A DNA stretch of 39,195 nucleotides. Source: Faecalibacterium sp. UBA1762. GTDB lineage: Bacteria > Bacillota > Clostridia > Oscillospirales > Ruminococcaceae. Shown here piece by piece: positions 18,086 through 25,829 of this stretch. The translations under genes were made by a program, and so were the position numbers. The stretch is taken from the NCBI GenBank assembly GCA_002314755.1, contig DCHC01000008.1, positions 1 to 39,195 of the forward strand. Reading direction: 5' to 3'. Under the pieces are notes generated by a model. It saw nothing but the letters and a program-made list of their open reading frames with translations, ran no database searches and was not told the DNA's origin. The stretch's first letter is position 1. Every line of letters begins with the position of its first letter.

Positions 18086-18177
18086 CTTTTTTGCAAAAAA
18101 TATAGATTTTTGACGAACGGCGTTGTATAATGACTGATAGGCAGGGTTATCCCTATGAAACAAAAGGAGTCTATATC

Positions 18178-18813
18178 ATGGAGCAAAAGAAAAAACTGTT
18201 AGGGTACTATAATTATACGGTAATTCTGACCTATATCGGAATGCTTTCCGGTTTTTTAGGGGTCGTAAATGCTTACGAGGGAAAGTCATTGAACGCCGTG
18301 ATCTGCCTGATGGTTGCGGGCCTATGTGATATGTTTGACGGGGCCATCGCCTCGACGAAAAAGAACCGGACCGAACCGGAAAAGTGCTTTGGCATACAGA
18401 TCGATTCTCTGAGCGATCTGATCTGTTTCGGTATGCTGCCTGCCTCTATTGTCTATTCCGTAAATAGCGGTAACCGTTTGGTGCTGGTGATCAGTGCGCT
18501 GTATGTTCTGTCTGCCCTGATCCGCTTGGCATATTTTAATGTGGACGAACAGGAGCGCCAAAAGAAATGTACCGGCTCCCGAGAGGTTTATTTTGGGCTT
18601 CCCGTTACGGTTTCTGCATTGCTGATTCCCATGGTTTACGGTCTGATCGGTTTGTTTTCCGCCGCACAGTACACGGCACTGACCGTCACCCTTTTGATTA
18701 CCGGCGTGTTGTTTCTGCTGCCGTTCCCGTTAAAAAAGGCGCATTCCCTTGGAAAAGCCTGTGTCATACTGGTCGGCGTGGTCGAAATCGTCATTGTATG
18801 CCTATCCGTTTAA
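18178..18813 (+). CDS. pssA: CDP-diacylglycerol-serine O-phosphatidyltransferase
   Basis: 211 aa with about 6-8 membrane helices. The CDP-alcohol phosphotransferase motif is DMFDGAIASTKK followed, at the right spacing, by FGIQIDSLSDLICFG, giving D-G-x2-A-S-x(n)-G-x3-D-x3-D. The usual arginine after A is serine here; this may be normal in clostridial PssA and does not by itself argue for loss of activity. The C-terminal EVYFGLPVTVSAL block is typical of PssA rather than PgsA. It makes phosphatidylserine from CDP-diacylglycerol and serine in the membrane. ATG 18178 has AAAGGAG at 8 nt; an upstream in-frame ATG (18130) has no such site. No phosphatidylserine decarboxylase gene adjoins it. Confidence 0.85.
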   Translation: MEQKKKLLGYYNYTVILTYIGMLSGFLGVVNAYEGKSLNAVICLMVAGLCDMFDGAIASTKKNRTEPEKCFGIQIDSLSDLICFGMLPASIVYSVNSGNRLVLVISALYVLSALIRLAYFNVDEQERQKKCTGSREVYFGLPVTVSALLIPMVYGLIGLFSAAQYTALTVTLLITGVLFLLPFPLKKAHSLGKACVILVGVVEIVIVCLSV

Positions 18814-18837
18814 ACCGTGTAATCCTTTATAATTATC

Positions 18838-18880
18838 GCAAGCCGCTTGTTTTTTCCGTCCGGAAGCAAGCGGTTTTTTT
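18838..18880 (+). terminator. Intrinsic terminator of pssA
   Basis: CCGCTTG (18843-18849) pairs with CAAGCGG (18867-18873), followed by seven T. It ends 67 nt after the pssA stop. Confidence 0.8.
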
Positions 18881-18911
18881 GCCGTGCTGCGTTTTGCCGA
18901 TAGCCCTTCAA

Positions 18912-18948
18912 GAAAAAAGGACCATGCTGCCCCAAAGCAGCATGATCC
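18912..18948 (-). terminator. Intrinsic terminator of the DUF4867 operon
   Basis: On the minus strand GGATCATGCTG pairs with CAGCATGGTCC (one G-T wobble), followed by TTTTTTC, just past the DUF4867 stop codon. Confidence 0.8.
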
Positions 18949-18956
18949 TCCGCTGT

Positions 18957-19589
18957 TTACTGAATCATATCCAACCGGATGTTCTCCCCGACCAGACCCA
19001 CATAGCTGCCCTGTGCGGCCTCGGGTGCATCCTTATGCGCCATCAGCCATTTGTTAGAACCGGCGCACATTTTGTCCTCATCGGTTTGAATCTGGATAGA
19101 GGGCTTCGCGTAATTTGTCCCACGGGGAAGAACGCACGCCACACGGTATCCGCCGTCACGGATATTCATAGGCGCATAGTGCAGGGTCGTGGCAAATAAT
19201 TCTACGCCGCAGCCTGCCGGTACCAAAAATGCCTGACAAAGAGCAGTATCAAATTTGCCGTCCTGAATTTCCGGTTCTGTACCAAGCACAAGCACCACAT
19301 CATCAAGCGCAAGATTGAACTCGCTGGTTTTATGATATTCCAAACAATTCAGAATTTTCTGATTGCCGCCCACGTATCCCACCTGAATCGGCATTCCGCC
19401 GAAGCCGCGATCACGCATTTCCCCAAAAACCGTTTGATCTTCCAGCGCTTTTACCGAGGCCTCATACACAATTCCGGCATCCGGGATATCTAGCCGGGAT
19501 AACGAGGCGAATAAATCGGTAAAATCATATCCCGACAGGACCCGTCCGTAACGGGCAAATTCTTTATCTGTAACTTTCTTGAGCTTCAT
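18957..19589 (-). CDS. DUF4867 family protein (cupin-like)
   Basis: 210 aa, within the usual size of DUF4867. Recognisable blocks are FGGMPIQVGYVGGNQ, YHKTSEFNLALDDVVLVLG (beta-strands with conserved H, E and N), CQAFLVPAGCGVELFATTLHYAP and VACVLPRGTNY. The fold resembles ureidoglycolate-lyase-type cupins. The family is often found with sugar-metabolism genes, but its activity is not known to me. The ribosome site is excellent (AGGAGG, 6 nt). It starts 14 nt after the beta-helix gene stops, so the two form an operon closed by the terminator at 18912-18948. A decayed copy of part of it lies at 18012-18085. Confidence 0.78.
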   Translation of the reverse strand: MKLKKVTDKEFARYGRVLSGYDFTDLFASLSRLDIPDAGIVYEASVKALEDQTVFGEMRDRGFGGMPIQVGYVGGNQKILNCLEYHKTSEFNLALDDVVLVLGTEPEIQDGKFDTALCQAFLVPAGCGVELFATTLHYAPMNIRDGGYRVACVLPRGTNYAKPSIQIQTDEDKMCAGSNKWLMAHKDAPEAAQGSYVGLVGENIRLDMIQ

Positions 19590-19603
19590 TTTGTTCCTCC
19601 TAA

Positions 19604-20758
19604 TTAATCAACAATATTTCCCATAGCATCTACCCAGTGCTCCCCTGTCCAGATGAGCATTTTGTTGGTGCCTGTATCGAAGTAGTTTTCCAGGTATTCC
19701 GGGTATGTCGGACGCGAATTGCGTTCGTGATAAAGATTGATTGTGGTAAAGTTTCTTCCGTGGCCGTTCTCCCAAAAGTGGGTAACCCCAAATGCGCCCC
19801 CCTGCAGGGTATACGAAATAAATCCGTGCCAGCGCCCGGGCTCGGTTTCCATCGCATAAGGGGCGGTATTCCCGGTGGGATCATCCGGTATATAATCCGC
19901 ATTGAACCGTTCAATGTTAAAATCGACCATGCTGATCTGCCCGTGCCCTTTAAAAAGGGGAAGGTGTGTATTCCCCTCATCGGCGCAGTTCAGCAATGTG
20001 ATGGTTTTGTGGCTGCAGTCAAAGGAAAAACCGTAGCAGCACCGCGCAGCAAAGCAGTTTCTCAAAATCATATGATCCGCGCCGATAAAATCGTAGCCGA
20101 GATAAAGACCGCCCACATCCGTTGTATCGATTCCCATACGCGCCATCTCATCATTGGAGCTGTTACAGGTTCTGATACCGATGCACCCCACACATGGCGA
20201 AGCGGGTTTTCTGTGCAAAAAGCGGTCGTCGAAAAACTGCTCGGTCAAAACACCTACCTGATGGATTTCCGACGCGCCAAAGCGACTGCAGTCGATACCG
20301 ATGACCGGCTTGGAAGCATCATACAGATACAGATAAAAGTTGGAAAAATTGACGTTATTGACATATGTCATGGTGAAAAAAGCGCCCGGTGCCTCCGGCC
20401 GTTGTTCTGTGCCGGCAAACACCCGATAGGTCTCTTCCCCACTGCAGGAATCTATCGCTGCCTTGGTAACGTGAAAGCAGACGCCAAAATGGGTGTTGTA
20501 CGCTTTGTTCTCCGTGTCCCCAACCAGATTGATTACTCTGGCGTTTCCGTTATTATAGCCAAAGAAAATAGCCGTATTGTCCCCGTATGAAAAGGAATCC
20601 AGGTAGTAATCCCCGTCGGAAAAGCAGATCGTCCCGCCGGTGGTCAGCCGTTCAATCTGTGCATTGATCAGTTGTTCATCCTGCTTGCCGCTGCAAATCG
20701 CATCCGCACATTCTTTGTCCTTCATGGAAGAATTTGCTGCTGCAATCCGGATCACCAT
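19604..20758 (-). CDS. Parallel beta-helix (pectate-lyase-like) protein of unknown substrate
   Basis: About 384 aa. An N-terminal segment TGGTICFSDGDYYLDSF is the familiar opening of pectin-lyase-fold proteins. Repeated short strands follow (VNFSNFYLYLYDASKPVIGI, ILRNCFAARCCYGFSFDC, ITLLNCADEGNTHL). No catalytic motif that would name a family is evident, and no signal peptide is present. ATG 20758 has GGGGAG ahead of it; the frame runs 51 codons further upstream into a basic, low-quality sequence that overlaps the promoter region, so that longer form is unlikely. It is co-transcribed with the DUF4867 gene and divergent from a phosphoesterase. A role in processing a glycan or glycoside is inference. 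Confidence 0.62.
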   Translation of the reverse strand: MVIRIAAANSSMKDKECADAICSGKQDEQLINAQIERLTTGGTICFSDGDYYLDSFSYGDNTAIFFGYNNGNARVINLVGDTENKAYNTHFGVCFHVTKAAIDSCSGEETYRVFAGTEQRPEAPGAFFTMTYVNNVNFSNFYLYLYDASKPVIGIDCSRFGASEIHQVGVLTEQFFDDRFLHRKPASPCVGCIGIRTCNSSNDEMARMGIDTTDVGGLYLGYDFIGADHMILRNCFAARCCYGFSFDCSHKTITLLNCADEGNTHLPLFKGHGQISMVDFNIERFNADYIPDDPTGNTAPYAMETEPGRWHGFISYTLQGGAFGVTHFWENGHGRNFTTINLYHERNSRPTYPEYLENYFDTGTNKMLIWTGEHWVDAMGNIVD

Positions 20759-20801
20759 ATGACCTCTCCCCTTTCGCGAAAAAGACACACGTTTTTTATC
20801 G

Positions 20802-20875
20802 ACCGGCGCCGGTACTGTCGGTTGTCCTGCTAACGCCTTTGTCCGTATTCTACCACATTTGAAACTCCGTTTCCA
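20802..20875 (-). promoter_or_regulatory. Promoter and 12-bp palindrome ahead of the beta-helix gene
   Basis: Minus-strand TGGAAA (20875-20870), a 17-nt spacer and TAGAAT (20852-20847), with TG just before the -10. Downstream, at 20802-20813, lies ACCGGCGCCGGT, a perfect palindrome suited to be an operator between start site and gene. The binding protein is unknown. Confidence 0.4.
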
Positions 20876-20929
20876 TACTTTTTTCTTTTTTCTGAGATAT
20901 GGTTTTCTCATATTCCTTGTGGTATACTA

Positions 20930-20938
20930 ATGTCATTA
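20930..20938 (+). promoter_or_regulatory. Extended -10 promoter of the phosphoesterase gene
   Basis: TG-G-TATACT (20930-20938) forms an extended -10 element about 65 nt before the start codon. No good -35 is seen. Confidence 0.4.
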
Positions 20939-21003
20939 AAATCCGAAAACGATGGAAGAACAAAAACCGACTTTTTAAAGAGATAAACGCGAGGAGAAAC
21001 CGT

Positions 21004-22020
21004 ATGGAAAAGCAGCAGTTTCGGTATCTGACCGACTATTATAACGAAAAAATCCAGCGTATCAACAATTTTCAAGCTCCATTAAATTTTATATTTATTA
21101 CCGATCAGCACAATGAGCTTGTGACATCGGTTGTCCCTGTTATCGAATCTATGCGCTACATACTGGAGCGCTGCCCCGGCATCACTTTTCTTGTCAGCGG
21201 CGGCGACATCGGCAATGATTATCACCCGGACCCGAACGAGCTGCGTGCCTCTCACCGGCGGATGATGGAGGCCATGTACAGCCTGGGCATACCGGTTCAC
21301 TGCTGTATCGGCAACCACGATGACGGCCTGGGAAACATGATCTGCAATCACTGGGACACCCGGAATGCCATTCTGCCGGAGGAAATGCACCTTCTGTGCG
21401 GAAAGTACAACCCCACGGACAAAAACTATTATTACACCGATATGGACACCGCGGATGGCGGCTACCGCCTGGTTTTTCTTGACTGTACCGATAAGCCCTA
21501 TCTTACGGATAAGAACGGACAGTATCCGTATGGCTGGCGGCTGGAGATTTCCGATGAACAGGCGGAATGGTTTGAGCAGGATGCTTTAAACACCGACCGC
21601 CGTATTCTGGTGTTCAGCCATTCTCCCCTATCCAACGCCGGCATCTTCGGAACTGCCAATATGACCGACCGCATCAAGCCCTATGACGACCTGCTTGGGG
21701 GACCCCGGCTATCCTATCATGTGCGTAACTGCAAACGGGTGCTGGCTTTGATCTCCGGGCACGTGCATTACGACAATATCTATTACGACAGAGATTTGCC
21801 GCAGATTACCACCCTTTGCGCACTGCCCCAGAAATGGGCACCCGGCTGTCCCGACCGTGAATTGGGCACCGTTACGGAGACTGCCTTTGACGTTATTTCC
21901 GTAAAGGGCGATACCATGATGCTGACACGATTTGGGGCAGGGGTTGACCGATATGTGGACCTGATTCGCGCGCGGAATACAGTATACAGTCGCAGCTATA
22001 CTTCGGAAAAATCTGAGTAA
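21004..22020 (+). CDS. Calcineurin-like metallophosphoesterase
   Basis: 338 aa. The metal-binding motifs follow in order: FIFITDQHNEL (D-x-H), SGGDIGNDYH (G-D), CCIGNHDDG (G-N-H-D), VFSHSPLSN (H) and ISGHVHYDN (G-H-x-H). This is the complete dimetal set of the calcineurin-like superfamily. It hydrolyses a phosphomono- or diester in the cytoplasm, as there is no signal peptide. ATG 21004 has GAGGAG at 7 nt; the frame is open 35 codons further upstream over the promoter, so that start is rejected. It is divergent from the beta-helix/DUF4867 pair, which hints at a shared pathway. The substrate is unknown. Confidence 0.85.
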   Translation: MEKQQFRYLTDYYNEKIQRINNFQAPLNFIFITDQHNELVTSVVPVIESMRYILERCPGITFLVSGGDIGNDYHPDPNELRASHRRMMEAMYSLGIPVHCCIGNHDDGLGNMICNHWDTRNAILPEEMHLLCGKYNPTDKNYYYTDMDTADGGYRLVFLDCTDKPYLTDKNGQYPYGWRLEISDEQAEWFEQDALNTDRRILVFSHSPLSNAGIFGTANMTDRIKPYDDLLGGPRLSYHVRNCKRVLALISGHVHYDNIYYDRDLPQITTLCALPQKWAPGCPDRELGTVTETAFDVISVKGDTMMLTRFGAGVDRYVDLIRARNTVYSRSYTSEKSE

Positions 22021-22198
22021 CTGTATCCCGGCAGCAAAGTTGTCAATGCCGTTTGTCTGCATCAAACAAAATGGATACCGATACTTTTTCGACTATTTAT
22101 TTTATTTTACAGATAGTTAGAAAAGTGTTATTGTTGTATAACGTTATTTATTAACCGGTATTCGCTACGAATATGCCAATAAGGAGAGCCGGAGAGAT

Positions 22199-23854
22199 AT
22201 GAAAGTACATAGTCATCATACTTTTATTTTCCCCTTTATTTGGGAAAATACCGAAAACAAAAAACAAACATATAAGGATATCGTAAAGCTTTTTAAGGAT
22301 AACAGTAATTGGGTTTGTACGGATATGCCATCTGCCGAACGGTTTTACGGGGACGGTATTCCAAAATGCGAAAAAACGACAATCCTTCAGCGACATAAAG
22401 AATTTCAATATTTCCATTCTTTTGTCCGGCCGGCCATTTACGGCTTTAACGAAGGAATCGTATCAAACTTTTCACTTCAACCGGACAACCAACCGTTGAA
22501 TGCCCATTACCTAATTAAAAAAAAGAATGACGAATACGATCTGACGCTTTGCTCTATTCGTCTGAAAATTTTTAACACCGGCATTGCCTTACTGTTGTTA
22601 GAAGGAGAGTACCTGGGGCATAAGAGAAACAAGTGTAATATAAACGAAAGCTTCCTGACAGCCGTGAAGAATATAAACGATTACGGGCGGCGCATTTCTA
22701 TCCCCTTCATAGCAAAAAACGGCCGTATTTGTGCGGATAGCTTAACAGTAACAATCAAAGCTTCAAAAGAAAAAACTTTCGGAGACAATTTTGAAAATTT
22801 TAGCGAAAAAGATTGCAATAATCTTTTTAAGAAAGATGTTTCGCTTAAGGAAGAGGATTTACCGCCCACGTTTTTCGGGGGTCAGTTTATTACGGAGATA
22901 TTAAATTACGGAAATACTGAAACCGTTTTTTATTTTTACAACATCCCAAAAGACAAATCACTGTATACAAGTTGGAAAATAGCGCCTGCATTTGATGACC
23001 GCATGTTTGTAAGCTGCTATCTTCACGACCCCAAAACCGCAAACGATTTTTTAAAGCTTTATTCACCGGAAACGAAGGATACAATACAGCCCAGTTTATC
23101 AAAAAGCTTATATGAATTAGTGTTTTCCAACCATTCCGACGGTTGTTCCTGTCAGTTTCCGCCAATGCTTAAAGAACATCTTGACAGGCATACTTACCTC
23201 CGCTGGCTGGATTATGGCTCTCTTTATTCCTATACTGCACAGGGAATGATGATGGTAACAAGCTCGGAGCTGGAATATTTAAAAGAGACCTTCTGTACCA
23301 TATATCTGGAAATATGTTGCCTGTGTCTGGCACAAAAAGCGTCACTGATCAATTTTCAACAGCAGGCGTCCCGTATTTCGCATAACTTCGGCAAAAAAAT
23401 CGGAAAAGTGCGGGCGGCAAATACGGATCAACTGATTGAACTGCAAAACCGATTTACCGAATACCAAAGCCAATTGGCATTTTCACAAATAACCACCGAA
23501 GAACAGGGTATTGATGTCTATGATTTTTTCATCGATTTCATGCAGATCTCTCAAGAAACAGATTCTCTGCAAAAGCATCTGGACTGTCTACGGGACCAAG
23601 CTGACACTGTTTTTAATTTCAGTATTAATCGCATTATGTTTCATTTTACATGGATCTCTGTTATCATTTCGTTAGTTGCACTTTATGTAGCAGTTGCTGA
23701 TAACGGCGTAACCATGGCAGAAAGCTCGAATACCCCTTTTTTCGAAAAACTCTTTGTCGCTTTTAATCATTCCGTTCTACCGGTTATTCCCTTTATTGTA
23801 TTTGTCGTGGGTATTCTTGCCTGGATAGGAATTGTCACAAAAAACAGAAAGTAA
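22199..23854 (+). CDS. CorA-like membrane protein, candidate type III CRISPR effector
   Basis: 551 aa. A large soluble N-terminal part (opening MKVHSHHTFIFPFIWENTE) is followed by a long helical, coiled-coil-prone stretch (about 370-480, including RFTEYQSQLAF and DSLQKHLDCLRDQADTVFNF). Two C-terminal membrane helices come last, about 481-502 and 525-547, with a short basic tail TKNRK. That order is the CorA topology. The G-M-N selectivity motif that ends TM1 in Mg2+ channels is absent (VALYVAVADNG). CorA-like proteins are known accessory effectors of some type III systems, where one was shown to respond to SAM-AMP. A decayed RAMP gene follows on the same strand. The assignment is inferred from topology and neighbourhood. 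The start follows AGGAGAGCCGGAGAGAT. Confidence 0.6.
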   Translation: MKVHSHHTFIFPFIWENTENKKQTYKDIVKLFKDNSNWVCTDMPSAERFYGDGIPKCEKTTILQRHKEFQYFHSFVRPAIYGFNEGIVSNFSLQPDNQPLNAHYLIKKKNDEYDLTLCSIRLKIFNTGIALLLLEGEYLGHKRNKCNINESFLTAVKNINDYGRRISIPFIAKNGRICADSLTVTIKASKEKTFGDNFENFSEKDCNNLFKKDVSLKEEDLPPTFFGGQFITEILNYGNTETVFYFYNIPKDKSLYTSWKIAPAFDDRMFVSCYLHDPKTANDFLKLYSPETKDTIQPSLSKSLYELVFSNHSDGCSCQFPPMLKEHLDRHTYLRWLDYGSLYSYTAQGMMMVTSSELEYLKETFCTIYLEICCLCLAQKASLINFQQQASRISHNFGKKIGKVRAANTDQLIELQNRFTEYQSQLAFSQITTEEQGIDVYDFFIDFMQISQETDSLQKHLDCLRDQADTVFNFSINRIMFHFTWISVIISLVALYVAVADNGVTMAESSNTPFFEKLFVAFNHSVLPVIPFIVFVVGILAWIGIVTKNRK

Positions 23855-24069
23855 GGCTTGTTGTCTCTGCTGAAAGTGGTAACCATATACCCGATTCCAT
23901 AGCTCTTGTTCCGCCTTTTTTCGCAGTGAAGCAGATACTAAGCTTCGTGTTTTTACACCTGTTAAAAACCGGACAGATCGGGTTTTGTTAAGGCATTGCG
24001 CATCCTGCTTAGATAAGCGTAATTCTCTTTTTTGTTAGCTGTAACCTACCGAAATAGGAAATAGTAAAA

Positions 24070-24291
24070 ATGAGAAGCTATGAAACAGATATCAAATTGA
24101 AACAGCAGACACCGATCATTCATTTTCAATACGGTCAGCACGGTGCGACACTGCGTGCCAATGAGGTAAATCTAAAACTGGTTTGTTTTACCTAAAAAGG
24201 ACGGAAGAGGAGATATGGAACCGGAATAGTTCCCTGGGGGGAAAATGCGCTAAACTACAAAATGCGAATATCGAAAGATTGCAGAAACACT
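24070..24291 (+). pseudogene. Remnant of a type III CRISPR RAMP gene (Cmr1-like N-terminus)
   Basis: ATG 24070, with AGGAAA before it, opens a 41-codon frame ending at TAA 24193-24195. It contains LKLKQQTPIIHFQ and GATLRANEVNLKL, which look like the first beta-strand and following helix of a RAMP (ferredoxin-fold) protein of Cmr1 type. After the stop the same frame continues for about 30 codons and includes ENALNYKMRISKD, the kind of block expected later in the same domain. The reading frame then runs into the 3' end of the convergent protease gene. So a RAMP gene has suffered a premature stop and large 3' deletion. It lies downstream of, and in line with, the CorA-like gene. The interval 23855-24069 holds no gene that I can see. 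Confidence 0.55.
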
Positions 24292-24337
24292 CTCACCAAA
24301 AGTGTTCCGGGGCAGGGGCTTCCCTCTGTTTGCCGGG

Positions 24338-25636
24338 TTAAGCCGCTTGCTTTATCGCGAACTGATCCTTCAGCTTCACCAGGTCCGACCGGCTCAGGAT
24401 CTGTTCCTGCATCAGCCTTTCCACAATCGTATCAAAAAACTCCCGATTTTCCTGGATGATCTTCTCCGCCTTGGCGTCCAGCTCCTTCATCTTTTCGCAG
24501 ACAATGCGGTTAGCTACCTCTCCGTCAGAATAGCCATCCCCAATACTCATCTGGGGCGCGACCAAGCCGCAGACGCCCTCATACCCATAGACGCCTTCCT
24601 CCAGGGTCAGATTTTCCAGCCTCTGATGCGCACGGTGCAGGTCCAGATTCGCGCCCATTGCATATTCCCCCAGCGCAACCCGCTCCGCGACATGCCCGGC
24701 TAAAAGAACCGCAACCTCGTTTTCCTCCTCCCGCACGGTGCGAATTTCGTCATCTAACCCGACAAACCGGGTATGACCGTTGCTATTACCCTGCGGAAGA
24801 ATGCTTGCGCCGAAAATACCATCCGGAAGCAGCGCCATCGCGACCACTGTATGCCCCGCTTCGTGAACGGCAACCATCCTCCGCTTTTGAGGATTCTTTA
24901 CCGGCTTCCTTTCCCCTCCGCTGAAAGCCAGCCTGTTCATCACGCTGCGAACCTGCTCTACAGTGATAACATTCAGCCCGTCCTGTAATGCCAATATGCC
25001 GACCTCGTTTACCAGGCACTCTATTTTGGCGCCGGTGTAGCCGCTAATCAGGTGCGCCACATATTCATAGTCCAGGTCTTTGTCCAGCTTAAGTCGGTCA
25101 AAGTACGCCCTGAGGATCTGCTCCCTGGTTTCCTCATCCGGGACACGGACATTGATCTGACGGTCAAACCTGCCGGAGCGCATGAGAGAATTGCCCAAAA
25201 CATCCATATCATTGCAGGTGGCAACTACCAAAACGGTGTCGCTGTCCGACAGAGAATCTAATGCCTGCAGCAGCATCTTCTGTATGTCGCTGTTTTCCTC
25301 CATGAAAAAGCAATCGGAAGTACCGGCGATTTTATCCAGCTCATCCAACAGAATGACCGACGGCTGTTTCTCCTTTGCCTCGGAGAAGACCCGCTGCAGC
25401 GCGCCTTGAACATTCCCGTCACAGCAGTCTGCCGCACGCAATTCCACCAGAGAGGTGTCGGTTCCCTCTACAATCGAACGGGCAAGCACGGTTTTACCTA
25501 CCCCGGGCGAGCCGTACAGAACCAGCCCGCGGGGAATGCGCAGACCGCAGCTGCGGTAAACATCCGCCCGCCGAAGCATATCTTTCAGCTGGGCAATTTC
25601 GCGTTTTTCGTTTTCGTAACCAATCAATAATCCCAT
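24338..25636 (-). CDS. Soluble FtsH-like AAA+ zinc metalloprotease
   Basis: 432 aa. The AAA+ module has Walker A GSPGVGKT (42-49), Walker B VILLDELD (94-101), sensor-1 VVATCN and the arginine-finger region LMRSGRFDR (151-159). The FtsH-type peptidase follows, with HEAGH (258-262) and a third zinc ligand in GANLDLHRA (D332). The order and length match FtsH without its two N-terminal membrane helices; FtsH is usually about 600-650 aa. The pore loop that is F-V-G in FtsH is replaced by RAADCCDGN, so substrate pulling may differ. It has its own promoter-like box and strong ribosome site (AGGAGG, 8 nt). It lies directly after a sigma-like gene and a CARF gene, suggesting signal-controlled proteolysis. 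Confidence 0.85.
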   Translation of the reverse strand: MGLLIGYENEKREIAQLKDMLRRADVYRSCGLRIPRGLVLYGSPGVGKTVLARSIVEGTDTSLVELRAADCCDGNVQGALQRVFSEAKEKQPSVILLDELDKIAGTSDCFFMEENSDIQKMLLQALDSLSDSDTVLVVATCNDMDVLGNSLMRSGRFDRQINVRVPDEETREQILRAYFDRLKLDKDLDYEYVAHLISGYTGAKIECLVNEVGILALQDGLNVITVEQVRSVMNRLAFSGGERKPVKNPQKRRMVAVHEAGHTVVAMALLPDGIFGASILPQGNSNGHTRFVGLDDEIRTVREEENEVAVLLAGHVAERVALGEYAMGANLDLHRAHQRLENLTLEEGVYGYEGVCGLVAPQMSIGDGYSDGEVANRIVCEKMKELDAKAEKIIQENREFFDTIVERLMQEQILSRSDLVKLKDQFAIKQAA

Positions 25637-25666
25637 TGCCGTTTCCTCCTTTTTTTCTATTCAAAT

Positions 25667-25705
25667 GTATATAGCGCCGTAAAAAAAGGAACTTAACCTT
25701 TCTTT
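25667..25705 (-). promoter_or_regulatory. Non-canonical promoter-like box upstream of the FtsH-like gene
   Basis: Minus strand AAAGAAAGGTTAAGTTC starts at 25705. From the G of GTTAA (25697) to TAT of CTATATAC (25673) is 24 nt. It has no good TTGACA. It matches the box at 27478-27516 in sequence and register. Confidence 0.55.
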
Positions 25706-25749
25706 CGGAGTTTTTTTGTAAAAACGGTTGTCCCTGCACAGCGGTGGAA

Positions 25750-25804
25750 GAAAAAGTCCTCTTCAGACATTTCCCCTGATGAACAGGAGATGTTTGAAGA
25801 GGAC
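25750..25804 (-). terminator. Intrinsic terminator after the sigma-like gene
   Basis: On the minus strand GTCCTCTTCA and TGAAGAGGAC form a 10-bp stem with an inner small hairpin (CCTG..CAGG), followed by TTTTTCTT. It separates the CARF-sigma transcript from the protease gene, which therefore needs its own promoter. Confidence 0.7.
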
Positions 25805-25829
25805 GAAACTTTTTTCTTCAATTTGAGGC

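Noticed and set aside
18130..18177. Upstream ATG 18130 as the start of pssA
   Set aside because: It lies on the likely -10 region and has no ribosome site, whereas ATG 18178 has AAAGGAG at 8 nt.
22199..23854. CorA-like gene as an ordinary magnesium channel
   Set aside because: The G-M-N motif is missing, the soluble part is much larger than in CorA channels, and it is followed by a RAMP remnant in a CRISPR locus.
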